Source: a virus. From it: a stretch of DNA of 64,000 nt. The stretch's first letter is position 1. Each line of letters opens with the position of its first letter. The translations under genes and the position numbers were made by a program. The notes under the pieces were generated by a model, which worked only from the letters and a program-made list of their open reading frames with translations, did not search any database and was not told the DNA's origin. Location: IMG/VR virus record IMGVR_UViG_3300028920_000044, positions 1 to 64,000 of that record. One strand, 5' to 3'. Shown piece by piece: positions 8,781-15,668 of this stretch.

Positions 8781-8798
8781 GTGGGGAGAAATCCCCAC
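8781..8798 (+). other. Hairpin with GAAA tetraloop after folE2
   Basis: GTGGGGA and TCCCCAC form a perfect 7-bp stem closed by GAAA, seven bases past the folE2 stop. No U-run follows, so it may stabilise or define the mRNA 3' end rather than terminate transcription. Confidence 0.55.
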
Positions 8799-8851
8799 TA
8801 CATCATTAATCGAGAGAAATAATAGATCAGTTTAATATTAAAGGAGGAAAA

Positions 8852-9100
8852 ATGAAAGGATTAGTTGTATTATTAGTATTAGTAATTGGAGTTGGAATCT
8901 CTTTTGGTCAAACACCGGGAGATAATGAAGAATCAGGTAAATTGATAGTTACAATAACGGATGAAGATGGAAATTTAGTCTCGTTACCTTCTGAGCCTCA
9001 TGTAGCACCTATAGTGACTAATGATTCTCTTTCTCCACCAAATTCTGATCTTCCAGCACCAATAGATTTAAAAATTAATAATGTGCAATACAATGAATAA
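8852..9100 (+). CDS. Small exported protein
   Basis: An 82-residue protein behind AAAGGAGG. The first 19 residues are a signal peptide (MKGLVVLLVLVIGVGISFG, then Q), giving a mature part of about 63 mostly acidic, Pro- and Ser-containing residues (KLIVTITDEDGN near its start). There is no lipobox cysteine. It lies between folE2 and the transporter, so a periplasmic partner in precursor uptake is conceivable, but nothing in the sequence shows it. Confidence 0.65.
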   Translation: MKGLVVLLVLVIGVGISFGQTPGDNEESGKLIVTITDEDGNLVSLPSEPHVAPIVTNDSLSPPNSDLPAPIDLKINNVQYNE

Positions 9101-9136
9101 GAAACAATAGACTCACATATAAAAGGAGGTAAAAAT

Positions 9137-9682
9137 ATGGAAAAGAAGTGGTATTTTGCAATAGGTTATATGTTAAGTATTGTGTTGGCGAATTTGACAG
9201 TCGCTTATTTTGGTTTAGTTACATGGTTCGGATGGCTTGTATTCCCCGCTGGAGCAATCTGGATTGGACTTTGTTTCTCTCTAAGAGATTTTGTTCAACG
9301 GGAATTTGGGCATAAAGATGTTTGGTATTTCATGATAGCAACCACTGTTATTACTACAATCATGAGTATCATTTTATCACACCTTCCTGTACCATTATGG
9401 AAGGTTGCTGTAGGATCTGCATTAGCATTTATTGTGTCTGAAGCTATCGATTGGTTGGTTTACTATTATCTTAAGAAAGATATCATTTGGAGGATATGTG
9501 TGTCCAACTTATTTAGTGTACCAATTGACTCTATAATATTCGTGGGAATAGTCTTCGGAAGTTTTAGCTTTCTCGCGCCTCCAGTATGGGGACAGACAAT
9601 AGTCAAATATATAAGTGGGCTGTTAGTTATACCGATCATTATCTATTTTCGCAAAAAAACAGCAGAACCTGTAACAGCATAA
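9137..9682 (+). CDS. yhhQ: VUT/YhhQ-type queuosine precursor transporter
   Basis: A 181-residue, very hydrophobic protein with about six membrane helices. It has hallmarks of the VUT (YhhQ) family: the F-P-A-G segment followed by R-D-F-V-Q-R-E-F-G-H, the helix V-S-E-A-I-D-W-L-V-Y, and the C-terminal R-x-x-x-S-N-L-F-S-V-P-I-D-S-I-I-F with F-G after it. Characterised family members import preQ0 or preQ1, and some phages with deazaguanine-modified DNA carry relatives. It is slightly shorter than E. coli YhhQ (about 220). It starts after AAAGGAGG. Together with folE2 it suggests the phage boosts deazaguanine supply. The substrate is inferred. Confidence 0.85.
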   Translation: MEKKWYFAIGYMLSIVLANLTVAYFGLVTWFGWLVFPAGAIWIGLCFSLRDFVQREFGHKDVWYFMIATTVITTIMSIILSHLPVPLWKVAVGSALAFIVSEAIDWLVYYYLKKDIIWRICVSNLFSVPIDSIIFVGIVFGSFSFLAPPVWGQTIVKYISGLLVIPIIIYFRKKTAEPVTA

Positions 9683-9695
9683 GGAGATTTAAGAA

Positions 9696-10073
9696 ATGAA
9701 AGTTAAACTGAATTTCTTACTAGGGCAACCTACAGTTAATGGTCGATTTTACGAACCTACGATGTTGAAAGAACAAATAGATAATTTAATTAAAGTAAAC
9801 GGTTGCATATTAGTAGGCCCGGATTCAAAACAAATTAATGAAGCAGATGGGTCTGTTGCTGAAGAAGTTATTGTCGGATCTGTCAAAGAATATGAGATTC
9901 TTGAAACCGGAGAAGTGATCTTTGAAGTTGAAGGAATGACAGATCAAACAGAAGCTTATATTTCTAAAAATCCTGGCGTAATTAAACTTTCAATATTTGG
10001 TTTCGGTAACATGGATGAAAACAAAGTTGTCCGAGACTTTACACTCACGTCATTATTTATGACAATGGACTAG
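9696..10073 (+). CDS. Small protein with prohead-protease-like N-G-R-x-Y start
   Basis: A 125-residue protein behind AAGGAG. Residues 15-27 read N-G-R-F-Y-E-P-T-M-L-K-E-Q, and later segments (IVGSVKEYEI, VIFEVEGMTD, GVIKLSIFGFG) follow the same order as the core of the window's prohead protease (NGNKRKYSP ... EIVGEIETL ... IGFSLRALG). The catalytic His and Ser of that enzyme are not evident. It may be a shortened, inactive relative. The comparison was made by eye and is weak. Confidence 0.6.
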   Translation: MKVKLNFLLGQPTVNGRFYEPTMLKEQIDNLIKVNGCILVGPDSKQINEADGSVAEEVIVGSVKEYEILETGEVIFEVEGMTDQTEAYISKNPGVIKLSIFGFGNMDENKVVRDFTLTSLFMTMD

Positions 10074-10182
10074 GCTATGCATGAAAAAAAATATTCTACA
10101 ACGGCTTGCCGAAAGAGTATTACCTGTATCTCTATTAATGGAGCTAAATAAACGAGAAAGGCAAACATTTAAAGGGGAAAAT

Positions 10183-10767
10183 ATGTTTAAAGTTGTAAAA
10201 GATGTGGATGAAATACAGTCAATAGCTTCTCAGGCTAAATTAGAAAAAAATATTTTCATTTGTACCCGTTCGAATGAACGATTGATCCGGCAAAACATAG
10301 ACGGAACTCTCAGTCTGATTTTAAATCGTGACGAAAACTTATCTACGGGGAAAAGTGCCTTCGGTGGGAGTATGTCAGTATTTGAGTATTGGCCCCAGAT
10401 AAAGATGTCCATTCCGCAAGGAATTAAAATTCATATAGACGACCCATCATTCTCCTTTAATTTCTTTGATAAGATTTATCCAGACTGTAAAATGTTTTAT
10501 GAGAGTAATAAAGAAACAGACTCAAAGTCGACATCGTTTAATGAATTGCCACCGCATTTTATAATGACAGATTTTTATATCACATTTTATATTGATCTAC
10601 ACAGATTAAAGAACATCAATAAAACATTTCTTCTTAAAAAAGGGCAAAGTATCGCGAATATATTCTTAAGCGAATTGCCACATTTTAGAGATTATGGTGG
10701 TGAATTAGAAAACATATATCTTATCATGAATGATGAGATATTTAAAACATTCATTGACATATTTTAA
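10183..10767 (+). CDS. Hypothetical protein, about 194 residues
   Basis: The frame is open from an ATG at 10081, but the ATG at 10183 follows AAAGGGG with ideal spacing and is preferred; the longer form would be 228 residues. The product looks mainly beta with a few helices (ITFYIDLHRL; FLLKKGQSIANIFLSEL) and has no membrane segment. The last motif vaguely recalls the G-x-x-I-A strand of dUTPase-like folds, but the catalytic motifs are absent. Unknown function. A structured intergenic region follows it. Confidence 0.7.
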   Translation: MFKVVKDVDEIQSIASQAKLEKNIFICTRSNERLIRQNIDGTLSLILNRDENLSTGKSAFGGSMSVFEYWPQIKMSIPQGIKIHIDDPSFSFNFFDKIYPDCKMFYESNKETDSKSTSFNELPPHFIMTDFYITFYIDLHRLKNINKTFLLKKGQSIANIFLSELPHFRDYGGELENIYLIMNDEIFKTFIDIF

Positions 10768-10776
10768 TAATTTCAA

Positions 10777-10798
10777 TTTATATAAAGAAATTATATAG
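10777..10798 (+). promoter_or_regulatory. TATAWAGAAAT promoter-like motif
   Basis: TTTATATAAAGAAATTATAT lies 10-30 nt past the stop of the preceding gene. No ORF follows within 200 nt, only two strong hairpins, so a transcript starting here would be non-coding for its first 200 nt. Confidence 0.45.
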
Positions 10799-10885
10799 AT
10801 AGTTGTTCATGTTTTTATTCTGCTTTAAACATGAACATCTCCTTCTGCGGGCGCTCCCTTGTCAGGGGCGCCCCAACTTTATATA
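10790..10885 (+). ncRNA. Candidate structured small RNA (two strong hairpins)
   Basis: A perfect 11-bp stem (10804-10814 with 10827-10837, TGTTCATGTTT/AAACATGAACA) is followed by a 9-bp GC-rich stem (10849-10857 with 10865-10873, GGGCGCTCC/GGGGCGCCC with one G-T pair). AGTTG at 10801 could also pair with CAACT at 10874, closing a three-way structure. A promoter-like motif lies on each side. No ORF is present. It could instead be a double terminator for the upstream genes, although no U-run follows. Confidence 0.4.
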
Positions 10886-10918
10886 GAAATTGTAAATACA
10901 AGTTGTCTCAATTATAAT
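10877..10918 (+). promoter_or_regulatory. Promoter region: TATAWAGAAAT motif plus sigma70-like boxes
   Basis: CTTTATATAGAAATTGTAAA (10877-10896) is a clear copy of the phage motif. Overlapping it, TTGTAA (10890-10895) and TATAAT (10913-10918) are separated by exactly 17 nt, a good host sigma70-type arrangement. Either would drive the gene at 11010, leaving a 5' leader of about 90-118 nt. Confidence 0.55.
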
Positions 10919-11009
10919 CTTTTATTAGGGCTACATAGGGTGAGATAAAAAGAAAATATAAAGGAAACACCATCTCATAACCCATAACCCTAAACAAAGG
11001 AGAAGTATT

Positions 11010-11297
11010 ATGAGTGCAGACAACGGAGTTTACATTCTAATCACCCCGGTATCTTTAGATGATTTAGAAAATGTCTTAGAATATCGGGTTGCTCATTGCC
11101 GGGCAATCGAAAATATTTATTCTGAAGAGAATCAAAAGAAATATCTTCAGATGTATTTCGGTGAATGTCAACCAACTACATTACGTCTGGCAGCAATAAC
11201 AGAGGCACACGATCTATATGATTCAATTGAAAAAGATGGCATCGTTGAATACGGTGTCCAAACTATCCGATTGAATATTATATTTCCTACCCTCTAG
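11010..11297 (+). CDS. Small phage protein beginning MSADNGVYIL
   Basis: A 95-residue protein after AAAGGAG with the start M-S-A-D-N-G-V-Y-I-L and the segment EYRVAHCRAIENI. I recall similar short proteins in many phages, always annotated as unknown. It has its own promoter region and a strong terminator, so it is a single-gene unit, probably expressed early and strongly (inference). Confidence 0.75.
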   Translation: MSADNGVYILITPVSLDDLENVLEYRVAHCRAIENIYSEENQKKYLQMYFGECQPTTLRLAAITEAHDLYDSIEKDGIVEYGVQTIRLNIIFPTL

Positions 11298-11307
11298 AAT
11301 TGCAAAG

Positions 11308-11344
11308 ACTGGGTAACTCTACCTTTGGAGTTACCCAGTTTTTA
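11308..11344 (+). terminator. Rho-independent terminator
   Basis: ACTGGGTAACTC (11308-11319) and GAGTTACCCAGT (11328-11339) form a perfect 12-bp stem followed by a T run. Confidence 0.9.
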
Positions 11345-11363
11345 CCTTTAAGAAAGGAGGACA

Positions 11364-11729
11364 ATGAGCGAAGAATACATTATAACATCTTACGCTAAGA
11401 TGCGTATGATTCAAAGGAGTATTCCTCGCCTTTGGATCAACACAGCATTCAAGTATGGTTCAAAACGCAATGGGAGAACTAACACCATACAAATCTCTTT
11501 CGGTAAAAATTTATGCCAAAATGTAATTGATCACATTATTGATCAAGTCTGCGAAAGAGATTCTATCGAGGAAAACGAATTTAAAGAAGTAGCGGAAGAA
11601 ATAAAGTCGATAAAAAAACTTAAAGATTTGGGAGGATTGCAGATCATTTTTAATAATTATACTAAAGAGATCGTAACTCTGTATACAACAAATGATACAA
11701 CGAAAAGAGCACGATTTCGAGTGTTTTAG
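11364..11729 (+). CDS. DUF4258-like small protein
   Basis: A 121-residue protein after AAAGGAGG. The N-terminal SYAKMRMIQRSIPRLWINTA, a central G-R-T-N-T-I-Q strand and the late L-x-I-I-F-x-N-Y-T-K-E-I-V-T-L-Y strand follow the layout of DUF4258-type proteins (R-M-x-x-R-x-I ... strand ... T-x-Y). These are distantly like RelE/BrnT-fold toxins. No catalytic role can be assigned, and the assignment is by eye. Confidence 0.65.
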   Translation: MSEEYIITSYAKMRMIQRSIPRLWINTAFKYGSKRNGRTNTIQISFGKNLCQNVIDHIIDQVCERDSIEENEFKEVAEEIKSIKKLKDLGGLQIIFNNYTKEIVTLYTTNDTTKRARFRVF

Positions 11730-11739
11730 TTTTTAATCG

Positions 11740-11762
11740 TTATGTATAGAAATAATATAATC
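11740..11762 (+). promoter_or_regulatory. TATAWAGAAAT promoter-like motif
   Basis: ATGTATAGAAATAATATAAT lies in the gap after the DUF4258-like gene, about 50 nt before the small membrane-protein ORF at 11804. It is a near-perfect copy of the recurrent motif. Confidence 0.5.
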
Positions 11763-11803
11763 TATACTAACCAAACTAACCAACTTAAAAGGAGATAAAG
11801 ATC

Positions 11804-11959
11804 ATGAGTTTAGCAGCCATGGGGTTAATCACTTTCGCAACTGGCGGATTGTTAGGTAGCGTATTTGGCTTTAAATGGGTTGTATATACCGCTTTGCTGC
11901 TAACAGCAGCAGAAGCATACAAACGAGCCACAACAGATGAAGAAGAAACAACCAATTAA
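11804..11959 (+). CDS. Small hydrophobic protein, 51 residues
   Basis: ATG follows AAAGGAGATAAAGATC. The product has one Gly-rich membrane span (about residues 5-37, containing FATGGLLGSVFGFKWVVYTA) and an acidic tail (TTDEEETTN). It has its own upstream promoter-like motif and a terminator right after it, which supports it as a real single-gene unit. A holin-like or membrane-modifying role is possible but unproven. Confidence 0.65.
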   Translation: MSLAAMGLITFATGGLLGSVFGFKWVVYTALLLTAAEAYKRATTDEEETTN

Positions 11960-11964
11960 CAACA

Positions 11965-11998
11965 GTGGCCCTTCGGGGCTGCTCAATCTTTTTTTTTG
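11965..11998 (+). terminator. Rho-independent terminator with TTCG loop
   Basis: GTGGCCC-TTCG-GGGCTGC hairpin followed by TTTTTTTTT. It closes the + strand gene block. Confidence 0.85.
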
Positions 11999-12011
11999 AA
12001 AGTAAACTGGT

Positions 12012-12050
12012 AAAAATGGAGATCGAGGGCAAGGTTCTCGATCTCCATTT
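12012..12050 (-). terminator. Terminator of the late - strand operon
   Basis: ATGGAGATCGAG (12016-12027) and CTCGATCTCCAT (12037-12048) form a perfect 12-bp stem. On the - strand it is followed by TTTTTA, so it ends transcription coming from the tail-tube gene. It faces the + strand terminator. Confidence 0.85.
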
Positions 12051-12100
12051 ATGCCTGACAACATTGGGAGGCGAAGTCAATGATTATCTGGCACTACTCT

Positions 12101-12898
12101 TTATGCTCCTGCTGGAGTAGGACTACCACCACCAAATACAGTCTCTAATCCGTTCTTGTAATTCTCATATGTGTTGAATGTTTTAAAGTCTGAGAACCAC
12201 GCAGCTGCATCTTTTCTTTTTATTTCAGCAGAACCTAATGGTGCTCCGTCAAAACTAAATGTAACACTTAGTTGAACAGTATCATTACCTGTAATATCAC
12301 TTGCTGCAGCAGTATCAACAGGGATAGTTGTTGGAAAGACTCCCTGATAAACATATAATTCTTCAATATCATCCGCATCAAAAGCAGCCGCTTGAGATTT
12401 AACGGGTTTTGTTTGTATAATACAGGCAGCACCTTTATAATTATTCGGTATAAATTCATTACCTTTAAGAGGTGATACACCAGTGAACGGATCGAAAATT
12501 GCGGCCCACTGCCTCACAACACTCAAAATAGGCATGTTCTGGTATTCCCTAAAGGTACATGTAAACTCACGAGTTGTAGCCACTGATGATATAAAGCTCG
12601 ACCCAACTTGACCCTGTCCTGCAACATCAACTTTATTTAATGTTTGGGTATGCGGAGTAAAACCTTCAACAGTAGAATGCAACCAAGTCGCCGATTGTCC
12701 TGCATTCTCCTTAAACAACTTTTGAGGTAGTGAAAACAATACTTGAAAATAACCAGAGATATAAGGTTGGTTCATTCTAAATTGCCCGCCAATATCTCTA
12801 GTTGCAAGGTCAGGCATCGATGAAACTTTATCACCGTTGCTACCACCAATCTCTGTGAAATTAGCACCTAATCTAGTTAGGATATTTTCTGAAGCCAT
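12101..12898 (-). CDS. Tail tube protein
   Basis: A 265-residue protein next to the tail sheath gene, in the order sheath then tube as in many contractile phages. It is mostly beta, with a conserved-looking N-terminal MASENILTRL, the F-R-M-N-Q-P-Y-I-S-G-Y-F-Q-V-L-F segment, and an F-T-C-T-F-R-E-Y-Q-N-M-P strand like gp19-type tube proteins. Size and position fit the inner tube around which the sheath contracts. It starts behind GGAGG and is the last gene before the block's terminator. Confidence 0.8.
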   Translation of the reverse strand: MASENILTRLGANFTEIGGSNGDKVSSMPDLATRDIGGQFRMNQPYISGYFQVLFSLPQKLFKENAGQSATWLHSTVEGFTPHTQTLNKVDVAGQGQVGSSFISSVATTREFTCTFREYQNMPILSVVRQWAAIFDPFTGVSPLKGNEFIPNNYKGAACIIQTKPVKSQAAAFDADDIEELYVYQGVFPTTIPVDTAAASDITGNDTVQLSVTFSFDGAPLGSAEIKRKDAAAWFSDFKTFNTYENYKNGLETVFGGGSPTPAGA

Positions 12899-12922
12899 TT
12901 GAATCCTCCATTAATACTATAA

Positions 12923-14905
12923 TTAGTGAACAATAATATAAACATTAATTCTTTCAATTGCTCGAATTGGCGTAATGTTACAATAAATATTCAATTCTGA
13001 TCTAATATCATCAAACTCAACACTAACATTGAAAGATTTAAGAATACTGTATCTTTCCAAAGAAGGATTCTCAACAAATTGACCTAGGAATTCAGTTACC
13101 CTAAAATTCGCCTGATTAATCCAGTACGTGGTTGCTTTTCTTTGGAGAATATCTTTCAACAATGTCGGGATAACTTTCCTAATATACGCAACAAACTTAG
13201 CAACGTGCCCACGTTTAAGAACGGAGAGTCGCTTCCAAGTTGTTAGCTGAGAAAGAATGTATTTACCTTGAGGTTCGACAATTACTGGATTAAGTTCTAC
13301 ATCGAGCAAATCACCTCTTTCAGTATGATTTGCTTTATACGACAATTCAATATTCTCTGCAATAGCACCTTTTTCAATATTAGCAACCGGTTCACCAATA
13401 AAATATACGCCATCACAGTACAGATGTCTTTCAATAGCGTGATATACTGGACTCATATAAGTCCATCTTCCTGTATATTGATCAAATACTTTACGGTATT
13501 GGACATAAAGCATAGAAGTCCAATTATTCCAGGGAACATCATTTAATCTTGCACTCAAGTCATCTTCATATTTATTGAAGTTTGTTCCTGTATCTGCAAG
13601 ATGTATACAGTCCTGCCGATAATCTGCAAGATACCTTGCACCATCTTGAATTTCTGAAGGAAACCCACCAGACACAATGTAATCTGGTTCATACCAAGGA
13701 TATACGCATTCCGGTAACTGCTCGATAGATCCGTCAACACTCTGTAAGTCACCCTTAAATGCTTGTTTAACCAAACCAAGAACTGTAGGAGTAGCTGCAA
13801 TGTCACCAGATATAGCATCAAAAAGACCAGTTCCATCAGTACCATTTTCTAATGCTAACCCACCACTAGAAATATTCAATGTACCAATAGGTCCAGTTTC
13901 ACTTAACAGAAGTGTAACCTGAAGACGCTTATCTTCGGCAGTTGGGCCAGACACTAACTGATCGATTGCTCCACCAGTAACTGCTTTTATATAGATACTT
14001 TCTCTATCAATTACATCTTCAATAAACATTACATTACCAGTGGTTAAATCACGAATCGTATTACCTTCTGCATTTCTCGGAATCAATGAAACAGTCCAAG
14101 GTCCTTCTATCAATCTCTCTGTACCATCTTCTTTAACAAAGTAGATAGCAATATCCATAAATATGTATTTATACAAAGGATTACCAGCATCGTCGGTCCA
14201 CATCTTTTCCATTTCGACGTTTCGAGTACCTTTGATGCGAAGATTATTGTAGTATGCACCAGCACCAGTTGCATAGAAATGATAAATAGCTTCTGGATCT
14301 GTAGCTGGTAGGTCCCCAACAGCAGTCACGTTAGGAGTTGATTCCCCACTAAACGGAGTGTACTTGACAGAACTTGCGGTTCCAGTTGCGCCCGTATAAT
14401 CGTTTGCTAAAACGATAAGGAATCCAGCCGTATCGTCCTTACTCACAATTTGTTCTGCTTCTGCATTCGTATCACCATCAGCATAAATCCAATCACCAAT
14501 ATCGAACGCATCGTACCCTGCTTGGGTATCACAAACAACTTGATCCGAATCAGTAGTGAAATTAAAATCTTCGGCTATTGTTTGAATTGAGGTAGTAGAT
14601 AATTTTAGACTCGCGTTTGACCAATCTGAATCTTCGGGAACAACGCGACAAACCAATACTTTTCCTGTATAATCTAATGCTTTATCGATCTGATAAAATG
14701 ACTGGCTAACTCGTCTAATATCAGGTTGTCCGAATAGTTGATGAAATTCTTCCTTCGAGGTTACAGTGACAATTCGATTATGAGGACCTCGATCACACAA
14801 TATTACCGAATATACCGTCCTTCCAATTTCCAGCGTGGGAGCTATATAGCTAGCATCCTCGATGGTAACATAGACAGCAGGCTCCCTTCTATCTGTAACT
14901 GGCAT
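12923..14905 (-). CDS. Contractile tail sheath protein
   Basis: A 660-residue protein with the typical sheath start (REPAVYVTIEDASYI ... G-R-T-V-Y-S-V-I-L-C-D-R-G-P) and the conserved C-terminal core (DDIRSELNIYCNITPIRAIE, then a closing I-N-V-Y-I-I-V strand) shared with T4 gp18 and other myophages. The size is close to T4 gp18 (659). It starts behind AAGGAG and lies directly upstream of the tail tube gene. It forms the contracting outer tail layer. Confidence 0.93.
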   Translation of the reverse strand: MPVTDRREPAVYVTIEDASYIAPTLEIGRTVYSVILCDRGPHNRIVTVTSKEEFHQLFGQPDIRRVSQSFYQIDKALDYTGKVLVCRVVPEDSDWSNASLKLSTTSIQTIAEDFNFTTDSDQVVCDTQAGYDAFDIGDWIYADGDTNAEAEQIVSKDDTAGFLIVLANDYTGATGTASSVKYTPFSGESTPNVTAVGDLPATDPEAIYHFYATGAGAYYNNLRIKGTRNVEMEKMWTDDAGNPLYKYIFMDIAIYFVKEDGTERLIEGPWTVSLIPRNAEGNTIRDLTTGNVMFIEDVIDRESIYIKAVTGGAIDQLVSGPTAEDKRLQVTLLLSETGPIGTLNISSGGLALENGTDGTGLFDAISGDIAATPTVLGLVKQAFKGDLQSVDGSIEQLPECVYPWYEPDYIVSGGFPSEIQDGARYLADYRQDCIHLADTGTNFNKYEDDLSARLNDVPWNNWTSMLYVQYRKVFDQYTGRWTYMSPVYHAIERHLYCDGVYFIGEPVANIEKGAIAENIELSYKANHTERGDLLDVELNPVIVEPQGKYILSQLTTWKRLSVLKRGHVAKFVAYIRKVIPTLLKDILQRKATTYWINQANFRVTEFLGQFVENPSLERYSILKSFNVSVEFDDIRSELNIYCNITPIRAIERINVYIIVH

Positions 14906-14954
14906 AATTATTCTCCTTATGATAATAATATAATTTTACTTGATAATGTAAAAT

Positions 14955-15650
14955 TTAACAAAGTATATACCAATTTATTGTTAAGTCACTCTCTTTCTCT
15001 TTCCATTTAGGCGGGAAACAGATATGGCTAAACATTTTGACATCTGGTGTAGCATCAACAAAATAAAGACCAGCTTCAGATACTTGCACGGATTCTCCTG
15101 AGAGAATTCCTGAAGGCTCTCCAGCGGGCACTTTACATACACATTTGACCTTAGTATAATATGTACATGCTCCTCCACCATAATCATCTGGTTCTAATAA
15201 TATTTCACCGTCCACTGTTACTGGTTTAACTGAATCTTGATAGTTATGGATATTATCACCAGCATCATAATTTGACGGTTCATCAAGATAGCTTGTATTT
15301 CCCAGTTGAATTGGTTCATTAAGAGCTGTATCACAAATGTAAGGACCTAATAATGTGTAAGTATTACCACTTGAAGTTGCTCCACCACTTCCTATTGAGA
15401 AGTGACCTATGGTATAACCAGTATAGTTTGGTCTAGAGCCACCATCATACGCGGAGGTATTGAATAATTTCTGAGCTACAAACTCTCTGCCTTGGGCGAC
15501 TACGAGATTGTTACCCTCGAATACTTTTTTGTGATTTAGTAATACTTGAACCCAGCCAACAGGTCCTCGCTGCGGGGTCTTTTTATCACCCGCGGCCAAC
15601 CTATCAAATATCTTATAGTCGTCCTTTTCGAAAATAACTAAGTTTGACAC
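14955..15650 (-). CDS. Virion structural protein, probably tail or fibre associated
   Basis: A 231-residue protein starting with GTG behind AGGAGG. It is beta-rich, with Gly/Ser-rich loops (IGHFSIGSGGATSSGNTY) and a C-terminal strand set (HICFPPKWKEKESDLTINWY) of the kind seen in small phage tail or head-decoration proteins next to tail genes. It lies just upstream of the sheath gene. The specific role cannot be fixed. Confidence 0.7.
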   Translation of the reverse strand: MSNLVIFEKDDYKIFDRLAAGDKKTPQRGPVGWVQVLLNHKKVFEGNNLVVAQGREFVAQKLFNTSAYDGGSRPNYTGYTIGHFSIGSGGATSSGNTYTLLGPYICDTALNEPIQLGNTSYLDEPSNYDAGDNIHNYQDSVKPVTVDGEILLEPDDYGGGACTYYTKVKCVCKVPAGEPSGILSGESVQVSEAGLYFVDATPDVKMFSHICFPPKWKEKESDLTINWYILC

Positions 15651-15668
15651 AATTTTTCCTCCTAATCT

